Shown here piece after piece: positions 1 to 5,063 of a DNA stretch of 6,636 nt. Positions within the stretch are counted from its first letter, which is position 1; each line of letters begins with the position of its first letter. Made by a program: the position numbers and the translations under genes. The notes beneath the pieces were generated by a model that worked only from the letters and a program-made list of their open reading frames with translations, searched no databases and was not told the DNA's origin. Origin of the DNA: Thermus kawarayensis JCM 12314 (lineage in GTDB: Bacteria > Deinococcota > Deinococci > Deinococcales > Thermaceae); contig BBBL01000087.1 of the NCBI GenBank assembly GCA_001311545.1, positions 1 through 6,636 on the forward strand, written 5' to 3'.

Positions 1-346
1 CCCCCCTTGGCCAGGGCCTCGAGGGGCGCCTCCCCGCCCCGGCCCAGGAGCACCAGCTTGCTCCTAAGGGCCTCGGCCGCCACCGCTTGGGCGGGAAACC
101 CCCGAAGGACCCGGACGGGGAGGCCCGTGGCGCCAAGGGCCTTCTCCACCTCGGTTTCCGCCAGGCACAAGGCCTCCTCCACCCGGGGCTCCAGGTGGGG
201 GAGACGCTCCTTAGGGCCTCCCAGTAGGACGAGGGCACCACGTGAAGAAGCAAGGCGGGCATCCCAAGGCCCCTTTCCAGGAAGCGGGCGCTTTCCACCA
301 CGGCCTCGAGGGTCTCTCCGAGATCCACCGCCGCCAAAAGGCGCAT
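1..346 (-). CDS. Universal stress protein (UspA family), 3' end cut by window edge, one frameshift
   Basis: The start ATG is the complement of 344-346, preceded by a strong ribosome site (AGGAGGTGAA, complement of 349-358). After frame repair about 115 residues lie in the window, against roughly 140 for the family. The N-terminus (MRLLAAVDLGETLEAVVESA) fits the first Usp strand and helix. The first frame then continues through LLLHVVPSSYWE. Near 217-222 the frame is lost, and adding one G to the run restores ERLPHLEPRVEEALCLAETEVEKA. The last part in the window, LVLLGRGG at residues 98-105, fits the start of the family's nucleotide-binding glycine motif, whose remainder lies off the left edge. 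Usp proteins are small cytoplasmic alpha/beta proteins, many ATP-binding, linked to stress survival; the ligand here is unknown. The gene is divergent from folP with an overlapping promoter core. Family assignment is fairly secure and the frameshift is probably a sequencing error. Confidence 0.8.
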   Translation of the reverse strand, partial: MRLLAAVDLGETLEAVVESARFLERGLGMPALLLHVVPSSYWEALRSVSPTWSPGWRRPCAWRKPRWRRPLAPRASPSGSFGGFPPKRWRPRPLGASWCSWAGAGRRPSRPWPRG

Positions 347-365
347 GCTTCACCTCCTCGCCTCC

Positions 366-371
366 ACTATA
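366..371 (-). promoter_or_regulatory. Probable -10 box of the stress-protein gene
   Basis: On the minus strand this reads TATAGT, five of six matches to TATAAT. It would start transcription around 359, giving a short leader that begins at the ribosome site. It overlaps the folP -10 box on the other strand. I see no clear -35 box 16-18 bases upstream. Confidence 0.45.
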
Positions 372-373
372 AT
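368..373 (+). promoter_or_regulatory. -10 box for leaderless folP transcript
   Basis: A perfect TATAAT lies here, with exactly six bases (374-379) between it and the folP GTG at 380. Transcription would therefore start at the first base of the start codon, giving a leaderless mRNA. Leaderless genes with this geometry are known to be common in Thermus and Deinococcus. No ribosome site precedes the GTG, which supports this. A -35 box is not recognisable. Confidence 0.65.
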
Positions 374-379
374 CCGGGC

Positions 380-1215
380 GTGCTTTGGCTTAGGGACCGC
401 ACCCTGGACCTCTCGGAGCCCAGGCTCATGGGAATCCTCAACCTCACCCCCGACTCCTTCTCCGACGGCGGCCTCTACCTGGAGCCGGAAAGGCCCTGGC
501 CCGGGCCAAGGCCCTGGTGGAGGAAGGAGCGGACCTCCTGGACCTGGGGGCGGAGTCCACCCGGCCCGGGGCGAGCCCGGTGCCCGTGGAGGAGGAGAAG
601 AAGCGGCTCCTGCCCGTCCTGGAAGCGGTGCTGGAACTCGGGGTGCCGGTGAGCGTGGACACCCGCAAGCCCGAGGTGGCCGAGGAGGCCCTAAAGCTCG
701 GGGCCCACCTCCTGAACGACGTCACCGGGCTTAGGGACGAGCGCATGGTGGCCCTGGCGGCCCGCTTTGGGGTGGCAGCGGTGGTCATGCACATGCCCGT
801 GCCGGACCCCGCCACCATGATGGCCCACGCCCGCTACCGGGACGTGGTGGCCGAGGTGAAGGCCTTCCTCCAGGCCCAGGCGGAGAAGGCCCTTAAGGCG
901 GGGGTCCCCCAGGTGGTGCTGGACCCCGGGTTTGGCTTCGGCAAGCTTCTGGAGCACAACCTGGCCCTCCTTAAGCGCCTGGAGGAGATCGTGGCCCTAG
1001 GCCATCCCGTCCTGGTAGGGCTTTCCCGCAAGCGCATGATCGGGGAGCTCACCGGGGTGGAAGCGCCAAAGGACCGGGTTTTGGGCTCGGTGGCCGCCCA
1101 CCTCTACGCGGCGCAGAAGGGGGCGAGGCTCCTCCGGGTGCATGACGTGCGGGCCCACCGGGAGGCCTTGGCGGTCTGGAAGGCCCTCACCGCCCCCCAC
1201 CCCGGCCCGGCTTAG
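380..1215 (+). CDS. folP: Dihydropteroate synthase, one frameshift near 489-491
   Basis: This enzyme joins 4-aminobenzoate to dihydropterin pyrophosphate to make dihydropteroate, a cytoplasmic step of folate synthesis and the sulfonamide target. The repaired protein has 278 residues in a TIM-barrel layout. Family motifs in order are ILNLTPDSFSDGG (19-31), DLGAESTRPGA (55-65), VSVDTRKPE (91-99), NDVTGL (113-118), VVMHM (135-139), LDPGFGFGK (181-189), GLSRKRMIGEL (214-224) and RVHDVRAHREAL (253-264). The pyrophosphate, pterin and 4-aminobenzoate binding residues of these motifs are present. The start is GTG 380, because LWLRDRTLDL directly follows and a TATAAT sits six bases upstream. The frame breaks at GGAAAGG (487-493): adding one A gives PEKALARAKALVEEG and a continuous protein. 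Nine bases separate it from folB, so the two are one operon. Confidence 0.95.
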
Positions 1216-1224
1216 GAGGCGAGG

Positions 1225-1580
1225 ATGGGAGAGATCGCCCTTTTGGGCCTGGAGTTCTACGGGCGCCACGGGGTCATGCCCGAGGAGGGGCGGCTTGGGG
1301 CCCGGTTCGTGGTGGACCTCTGGCTCACGGTGCCCTTTGAAGCAAGGGGGACCGCCTCGAGGAAACCGTGGACTACGCCGCCGTCTACGCCCTGGTGGAG
1401 GAGGCGGTGCGCCACCGCCGCTTCTACCTGATAGAAGCCCTGGCGGACCACCTGGCGGAAGCCCTCATGGAGCCTTTCCCCGCCTCCAGGCCGTGAGGGT
1501 GCGGATCCACAAGCCCCACGCCCCCATCCCCGGCGTCTTCCGCGACGTGTACGCGGAAACGCAAAAAAAAGCGCTCCTAG
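1225..1580 (+). CDS. folB: Dihydroneopterin aldolase, two or three frameshifts
   Basis: FolB cleaves 7,8-dihydroneopterin to 6-hydroxymethyl-dihydropterin and glycolaldehyde, upstream of FolP in the same pathway; the enzyme is usually an octamer. The ATG at 1225 follows GGAGG at 1216-1220, which overlaps the folP stop. The order is LEFYGRHGVMPEEG (9-22, with the family's glutamate), an ETVDYAAVYALVEE segment (47-60), EALADHLAEAL (71-81) and VRVRIHKPHAPIPG (91-104), which holds the catalytic lysine at 97. Two one-base losses break it: a G in the run at 1346-1350 and a C in the run near 1477-1481. As written the last frame runs on to TAG 1625-1627, about 134 residues. With seven instead of eight A at 1563-1570 it stops at 1578-1580, giving 118 residues, the usual family length. 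I give the latter end, with moderate confidence. Confidence 0.85.
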
Positions 1581-1593
1581 AGCGCATTTTCTT
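1563..1593 (+). terminator. Intrinsic terminator of the folP-folB operon
   Basis: GCGCTC (1571-1576) pairs perfectly with GAGCGC (1580-1585) around a three-base loop. Eight A precede it (1563-1570) and ATTTTCTT follows, so it could work in both directions. The probable folB stop codon, TAG 1578-1580, lies in its loop and the first base of the 3' arm. Confidence 0.7.
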
Positions 1594-1673
1594 CCCTCAT
1601 CTTGCGCTCATGGGAAAGGCGTGGTAGGATTCCCCTGCCCGAAAAGGGCTAAGCCGAAAGCGGTATACTTCCC

Positions 1674-1697
1674 CCACCGCTCAAAGGAGCGGTGGGC
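1674..1697 (+). repeat. Intergenic hairpin 0 (10-bp perfect stem)
   Basis: CCCACCGCTC (1674-1683) and GAGCGGTGGG (1688-1697 within one or two bases) are perfect reverse complements around an AAAG loop. GGTATAC (1662-1668) stands just before it and TATAAA just after. GGTATAC also precedes hairpin C at 2482-2488, which suggests a shared element. It lies between the folB terminator and the NYN gene. It lacks a U-run, so it is not a normal terminator. Confidence 0.6.
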
Positions 1698-1726
1698 TAT
1701 AAACCTTCTCACCCTTAGGGGATAAA
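1698..1726 (+). promoter_or_regulatory. Possible weak promoter region of the NYN gene
   Basis: TATAAA (1698-1703) is five of six to a -10 box. GATAAA (1721-1726) is four of six and lies exactly six bases before the ATG at 1733, the same gap as the leaderless genes in this window. Neither has a visible -35 box. Which one is used, if either, cannot be told from sequence. Confidence 0.3.
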
Positions 1727-1732
1727 CTGAGG

Positions 1733-2299
1733 ATGCCCGGGAAGGGGCGGGCCCGTATGGAAAGGGTAGCCATATTTATTGACGGCTCCAACCTCTACAA
1801 GGGGTTGGTGCAGCACCTGGGTTCGGACTATCGGCTGAACTTCGTGGAGTTCATCACCCTCCTCACCGCCGGAAGGAAGCTGCTTCGGGCCTACTACTAT
1901 AACGCCCCCCTGCCCCCCGAAGACCCCGCCGCCAAGGCTCACCAGAGCTTCCTCAACTACCTGAAGCGGGTGCCCTACGTGGCCGTGCGCCTGGGAAGGC
2001 TGGAAAGGCGGGCGGACGGCTTCGTGGAAAAGGGGGTGGACATCCAGATCGCCATTGACATCCTGCGCCTGGCCTACGCCGACGCCTACGACGTGGCGGT
2101 CCTGGTCTCCGGGGACGGGGACTTCGCCGAGGTGGTGCGGGTGGTGCAGGACATGGGAAAGCAGGTGGAGAACACCACCTTCCACGCCCTCTCCTCCCAC
2201 CGCCTGGCCCAGCAAGCGGACCGCTTCTATCCCCTGGACGACTTCCCGTGGGAGCGCCTACGGGCCCAGACCCTCCCCCAGGGGCCGGAGGAAGGCTAA
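1733..2299 (+). CDS. NYN domain protein (LabA/PIN-like ribonuclease family)
   Basis: NYN domains are PIN-like folds, and many are metal-dependent RNases. The frame is intact, with 188 residues from ATG 1733 or 180 from ATG 1757. The domain opens with MERVAIFIDGSNLY (first acidic residue D9 in the shorter numbering). It continues with EKGVDIQIAIDIL (D95, D101), then YDVAVLVSGDGDFAEVV (D120, D122), and GKQVE near 134-138. This acidic set is the expected metal-binding pocket, so the protein is probably catalytic; the substrate is unknown. The family core starts at the second ATG. The first ATG has GAGG touching it, too close for a ribosome site, but would fit a leaderless start. The short C-terminal tail is low complexity. 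The gene stands alone, with hairpin repeats on both sides. RNA decay or processing is an inference from the family only. Confidence 0.85.
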   Translation: MPGKGRARMERVAIFIDGSNLYKGLVQHLGSDYRLNFVEFITLLTAGRKLLRAYYYNAPLPPEDPAAKAHQSFLNYLKRVPYVAVRLGRLERRADGFVEKGVDIQIAIDILRLAYADAYDVAVLVSGDGDFAEVVRVVQDMGKQVENTTFHALSSHRLAQQADRFYPLDDFPWERLRAQTLPQGPEEG

Positions 2300-2302
2300 G
2301 TA

Positions 2303-2340
2303 CCCCACCGCGGCTTTCGCCGCGGTGGGGGCCCCAAAAA
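2303..2340 (+). repeat. Intergenic hairpin A (12-bp perfect stem)
   Basis: The arm CCCCACCGCGGC (2303-2314) pairs fully with 2319-2330 around a TTTC loop. It is followed by GCCCCAAAAAG. It starts three bases after the NYN stop codon, so it forms the 3' end of that transcript if read through. It lacks a U-run. The pattern CCCC-five variable bases-GGC in the 5' arm is shared with hairpins B and C. Confidence 0.7.
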
Positions 2341-2384
2341 GTCTTCCCCCAAACCCGGCTTGGGCATCCCATGTTGCGAAACCA

Positions 2385-2398
2385 AAGTGCGGGCACTT
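2385..2398. other. Short inverted repeat between hairpins A and B
   Basis: AAGTGC and GCACTT are perfect reverse complements separated by GG. It is operator-like in size, but no gene start lies nearby and no regulator is suggested. It could be chance. Confidence 0.3.
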
Positions 2399-2405
2399 AA
2401 TGCCA

Positions 2406-2440
2406 CCCCATGCTGGCTTGGGCCAGCATGGGGCCCCTAG
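2406..2440 (+). repeat. Intergenic hairpin B (12-bp perfect stem)
   Basis: The arm CCCCATGCTGGC (2406-2417) pairs fully with 2422-2433 around a TTGG loop and is followed by CCCCTAG. It has the same stem length, loop size and flank as hairpin A, but a different middle of the stem with matching changes on both arms. Confidence 0.7.
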
Positions 2441-2481
2441 GCAGGCTTCCCCGAGCCGGCAGAAAGGAAACAGGGAGAAAG

Positions 2482-2530
2482 GGTATACCCCGCTCTGGCG
2501 AAAGCCAGAGGGGGGCCCCAAAAGGGCTTT
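2482..2530 (+). repeat. Intergenic hairpin C (12-bp stem, one mismatch)
   Basis: The arm CCCCGCTCTGGC (2488-2499) pairs with 2504-2515 around a GAAA loop, with a single G-G mismatch at the fifth position. GGTATA precedes it and GGCCCCAAAAGGGCTT follows. The flank matches hairpin A (GGGGCCCCAAAA) and the upstream part matches hairpin 0. It lies 64 bases past the ndk stop codon, which comes from the other side. Confidence 0.65.
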
Positions 2531-2583
2531 CCTGGGCCTTCGCCCCGCGGAGCCAAGGCGCCGCGTAACCAGGATGGGTGGCC

Positions 2584-2997
2584 CTAAAGCAGCTCCTCGG
2601 GGCGGAAGAAGAGGGCGATCTCCCTCTCGGCGTCCTCGAGGGTGGCGGAGCCGTGGATGACGTTCTCGTCAATGGTGGTGGCGTAGTCCCCGCGGATGGT
2701 GCCGGGGAGGGCGTCCTTGGGGTGGGTGGCCCCCATCATCTTCCGCACCTCGGCCACGGCGCCCGGGCCCTCCAGGACCATGGCCACCACCGGCCCCGAG
2801 GTGATGAAGCTCACCAGGCCGGAGAAAAAGGGCTTCCCCCGGTGCTCGGCGTAGTGCCGCTCGGCGAGCTCCTGGGAGATCTTGAGGAGCTTAAGCCCCA
2901 CCAGGCGGAAGCCCTTGCGCTCAAAGCGGGCGATAATCTCCCCCACCAAGCCGCGCCGGAAGCCGTCGGGTTTGACCATCACGAAGGTCCGCTCCAT
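2584..2997 (-). CDS. ndk: Nucleoside diphosphate kinase
   Basis: NDK moves the gamma phosphate from ATP to other nucleoside diphosphates through a phosphohistidine, keeping NTP and dNTP pools balanced in the cytoplasm. The frame is intact and 137 residues long, normal for the family. Seen are [21 protein letters not shown] at the N-terminus with K9, [12 protein letters not shown] (47-58), [11 protein letters not shown] (67-77), [10 protein letters not shown] (84-93), GTIRGDYA (99-106) and [16 protein letters not shown], with the phosphorylated histidine at 115. All known nucleotide-contact positions of the family appear kept. The gene begins 21 bases after the phosphatase stop codon, with only a weak GGG as ribosome site, so it probably depends on the same transcript as the phosphatase. 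It is one of two genes here without any frame problem. Confidence 0.97.
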   Translation of the reverse strand: MERTFVMVKPDGFRRGLVGEIIARFERKGFRLVGLKLLKISQELAERHYAEHRGKPFFSGLVSFITSGPVVAMVLEGPGAVAEVRKMMGATHPKDALPGTIRGDYATTIDENVIHGSATLEDAEREIALFFRPEELL

Positions 2998-3018
2998 ACC
3001 CAGAGAAGTCTAACAGGC

Positions 3019-3941
3019 CTAGGGGCGGAAGTAGCCCAGGAGGATATAGGCCACCACCACGATCCAGAGGAGGATGAGGAGGAGGTCCCGCCAGCCAAGC
3101 CCAGGCCTTCTGGGCTCCAGGACCTGGGTGGGGAGTTCCTCGGGTTCCTCCCCGAGCTTGAGGCGCACCGGGGCCCCCCGGGCCGCCTCCAAGGGTAGGG
3201 CGTAGGGACGGGTGGACTGGGGGAGCTCCTCCGGCACCCTCACCACGATGGCGCTGATGTTGTCGGGCCCGCCCCACTCGTTGGCCAGCTCCACCAGGCG
3301 CCGGGCGGCCTCCTCGGGAGGGAAGTTTTTCAGCACCTCCTTGAGGGTCCGGTCCTCCAGAACCCCGGAAAGCCCGTCGCTGCAAAGGAGGAAGGTGTCA
3401 CCCGGGGAAAGCTTAAGCCCCAGAAGGTCCACCCGGGCCTGGGGAAAGGAGCCCAAGGCGTTGGTGATCACGTTGCGCCAGCGGTGGGTCCGGGCCTCCT
3501 CCAGGGTAAGAAGGCCCTGGCGCACCCTTTCCGCCACCCAGGAATGGTCCTCGGTGAGAAGGGTGAACTCCTCCCCCCGGAGGAGGTAGGCCCTCGAGTC
3601 CCCCACGTGGGCCACCAGGGCGTAGGGCAGGTCCAAGAGGAGGCAGGTGGCCGTGGTGCCCATGCCCCGGTTCTCCGGCCGCTGGGCCTCCTGGTGGATG
3701 CGGGCGTTGGCCCGCTCAAAGGCCTCCAGGAGGGCCTTGGGGGAGGGTTCGGCTTCCTGGAAGTGGCCGAGGATGCCCTCCACGGCGAGCCTGGCCGCCA
3801 CCTCCCCGGTGCGGTGCCCCCCCATCCCGTCGGCCACCACGAAGACCCCACCCCAAGGGGTGAGGAGGTGGCCCACGGCGTCCTCGTTTTTGGAGCGCTT
3901 GAGGCCGGGGTGGTCCGTTCGGCGAAGGCGAGGCCGGGCAC
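3019..3941 (-). CDS. PP2C-type Ser/Thr protein phosphatase with C-terminal membrane anchor, one frameshift
   Basis: PP2C enzymes remove phosphate from Ser/Thr using two divalent metals, usually as partners of Hanks-type kinases; no kinase lies in the window. The repaired protein has 307 residues. Motifs are RSKNED (16-21), VVADGMGGH (35-43), GMGTTAT (93-99), AHVGDSRAYLLRGEE (111-125), LLCSDGLSG (185-193) and GGPDNIS (224-230). The metal aspartates 21, 38, 189 and 227 are present, so it should be active. After a proline- and glutamate-rich linker, 286-304 form one hydrophobic helix ending in YFRP, so the catalytic domain faces the cytoplasm as a tail-anchored protein. The frame breaks near 3911-3912; adding one base turns ERTTPA into ERTDPGLKRSKNED. 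The start is taken as GTG (complement of 3939-3941), which has a TAGAAT box six bases upstream. It leads the operon with ndk. Confidence 0.9.
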
Positions 3942-3947
3942 GAAAGA

Positions 3948-3953
3948 ATTCTA
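3948..3953 (-). promoter_or_regulatory. -10 box for leaderless phosphatase transcript
   Basis: The minus strand reads TAGAAT, five of six to the consensus, with six bases (TCTTTC) before the GTG start at 3941. This is the same spacing as at folP, so the mRNA probably begins at the start codon. No clear -35 box is seen. Confidence 0.5.
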
Positions 3954-3954
3954 T

Positions 3955-3976
3955 CCCATGGAGGCCTCCCCCATGG
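3955..3976. promoter_or_regulatory. Candidate operator between phosphatase and csp promoters
   Basis: CCCATGG occurs twice (3955-3961 and 3970-3976), around the perfect ten-base palindrome GGAGGCCTCC (3960-3969). Together they make an imperfect inverted repeat. It sits where the phosphatase -35 region would be and six bases before the csp -35 box, so a bound protein could affect both genes. No regulator is known. Confidence 0.35.
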
Positions 3977-3981
3977 GGGGC

Positions 3982-4009
3982 TTGACTTTCCCGAGGAGGC
4001 GTGGATAGT
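3982..4009 (+). promoter_or_regulatory. Promoter of the cold-shock gene
   Basis: TTGACT (3982-3987, five of six) and GATAGT (4004-4009, four of six) are separated by 16 bases. Transcription would start near 4016, giving a leader of about 40 bases. This is the only recognisable -35 box in the window. A six-base direct repeat, CGGATG, lies in the leader (4028-4033 and 4040-4045). Confidence 0.5.
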
Positions 4010-4055
4010 AAGGAGTCCCTGGAAAGCCGGATGGGTTTTCGGATGAAGGAGAAAC

Positions 4056-4261
4056 ATGAAGAAGGGTACGGTCAAGTGGTTCAACGCAGAAAAAGGCTAC
4101 GGTTCATCCAGCAGGAAGAAGGTCCTGACGTGTTCGTGCACTTCACGGCCATTGAAGCCGATGGCTTCCGCACCCTGAACGAGGGGGAGCAGGTGGAGTT
4201 TGAGGTGGAGCCCGGCCGGGGCGGCAAGGGCCCCCAGGCCAAGAAGGTCCGCCGCATCTAA
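4056..4261 (+). CDS. csp: Cold-shock domain protein (CspA family), one frameshift near 4103
   Basis: These small beta-barrel proteins bind single-stranded RNA and DNA and melt RNA structure. The repaired protein has 68 residues, the usual length. Seen are [18 protein letters not shown] (1-18, with RNP1) and DVFVHFTAI (25-33, RNP2), then [14 protein letters not shown] and the basic end KKVRRI. The ATG at 4056 has AAGGAG four bases upstream. The frame breaks at GGTTCATCC (4101-4109): one more T gives [17 protein letters not shown]. Without it the two halves read in different frames, and the second half appears joined to an upstream open frame from about 4001, which is spurious. The gene has its own promoter and a strong terminator. 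Cold induction or general RNA-chaperone use cannot be told from the sequence. Confidence 0.93.
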
Positions 4262-4274
4262 AGCCCCAGGGCCT

Positions 4275-4306
4275 GAAAGGACCCCCTTCAGGGGGTCCTT
4301 TCTTTT
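4275..4306 (+). terminator. Intrinsic terminator of csp
   Basis: GAAAGGACCCCC (4275-4286) pairs perfectly with 4291-4302 around a TTCA loop, followed by TTTT at 4303-4306. It starts 13 bases after the csp stop codon. It ends only 11 bases before the surE start. Confidence 0.93.
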
Positions 4307-4311
4307 AGGCT
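4306..4311 (+). promoter_or_regulatory. Possible leaderless surE -10 box inside the terminator tail
   Basis: TAGGCT keeps the first A and the last T of the -10 consensus and stands six bases before the surE ATG, the same gap as at folP and the phosphatase. It is only three of six to TATAAT and overlaps the last T of the csp terminator. There is no -35 box. Weak, but some promoter is needed if the terminator is efficient. Confidence 0.3.
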
Positions 4312-4317
4312 AAGGGC

Positions 4318-5063
4318 ATGCGCATCCTCGTTTCCAACGACGACGGCATCTTTTCCCCCGGCATCAAGGCCTTGGGCCTGGCCATGCGGGCCCTGGGAGA
4401 GGTGTACGTGGTGGCCCCCGACGTGGAGCAGTCGGCGGTGGGCCACGGCATCACTGTGCGCCGCCCCCTGCGCTTCAAGCACACCCAAAGCGCCGGCTTT
4501 GGGGAGATCCCTGCTTACCGGGTGGACGGCACCCCGGCGGACTGCGTGGTCCTGGGGGTCCACCTCTTGGGGCGGCCGGACCTCTTGGTCTCCGGCATCA
4601 ACATCGGGGTAAACCTGGGCCTGGACCTCACCCACTCCGGCACGGTGGCGGCTGCCCTGGAGGGCACCTCCTTGGGCATCCCCTCCATCGCCTTCAGCCT
4701 GGACACCTCCGAGGAGCTGAACTTCGCCCAGGCGGCGGAGTGGGCGGTGCGCATCGCCAAGAAGGTGGCGGAACGGGGCCTTCCCAAGGGGGTGCTCCTC
4801 AACGTGAACTTCCCCGCCGGGGCCCCAGGGGAGTCCGGGTGACCCGGCTTTCCACCCACCACTTCGAGGACCGGGTGGTGGAGCGCCTGGACCCCGAGGG
4901 CCGCCCCTACTACTGGATCGCCGGCACCCCCGTGGGGGAAGAGGAGGAGGGAACGGACCTCTGGGCGGTGCGCCAGGGGTACATCTCCCTCACCCCGGTG
5001 AGCCTGGACTTCACCGCCGGCGAGTTCCTCCCCGAGCTGGCCCGTCTGGCCCAGGACCTCTAA
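4318..5063 (+). CDS. surE: 5'/3'-nucleotidase SurE (stationary-phase survival protein), one frameshift near 4823-4829
   Basis: SurE removes phosphate from nucleoside monophosphates, and in some species cleaves short polyphosphate, using a divalent metal. The repaired protein has 248 residues, normal length. Seen are MRILVSNDDGIFSPGI (D8 and D9 bind metal), APDVEQSAVGHGITV (S39), YRVDGTPADCV (67-77), LLVSGINIGVNLG (N95) and THSGTVAAALEG (105-116). All four metal ligands are present. The frame breaks in the C run near 4823-4829, where a TGA would cut the protein at 174 residues. One added C gives FPAGAPRGVRVTRLSTHHF, followed by the C-terminal region with DPEGRPYYWIAGTP and EEEGTDLWAVRQGYISLTP, as expected for the family. 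Start ATG 4318 has no good ribosome site. Its stop overlaps that of the converging adenosyltransferase gene. Confidence 0.95.

Larger units (their letters stand above)
2300..2583. other. Gene-free tract between NYN gene and ndk
   Basis: Besides hairpins A, B and C and a short inverted repeat, I see no credible coding region here: open frames are short, read oddly and have no ribosome site. No U-run terminator serves either convergent gene. A nine-base direct repeat, GGCTTGGGC, occurs at 2357-2365 and 2415-2423. Confidence 0.6.

Noticed and set aside
345..734. Plus-strand open frame starting at ATG 345
   Set aside because: It is a shifted reading of folP with proline-, glycine- and arginine-rich content and no family features.
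2303..2519. Hairpins A-C as ordinary Rho-independent terminators
   Set aside because: None is followed by a U-run on either strand, unlike the clear terminators at 1563 and 4275.
2300..2583. CRISPR array
   Set aside because: The repeats differ in sequence, are unevenly spaced and are strong inverted repeats without uniform spacers.
2578..3198. Open frames on the strand opposite ndk and the phosphatase
   Set aside because: They are high-GC shadows without ribosome sites or family motifs, lying over clearly coding sequence.
4081..4110. Programmed ribosomal frameshifting in csp (A5 run)
   Set aside because: The break is after the run, at a TT, and similar breaks occur in many unrelated genes without slippery sites. 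A common technical cause explains all.
4001..4261. An 86-residue version of the cold-shock protein
   Set aside because: Its N-terminus is unrelated to the family. The correct start at 4056 has a ribosome site and encodes [10 protein letters not shown] in the frame before the missing T.
380..5063. folP, folB, csp and surE as pseudogenes
   Set aside because: Only single-base length changes in runs are seen, with conserved residues kept on both sides. Real decay would add substitutions and stops.
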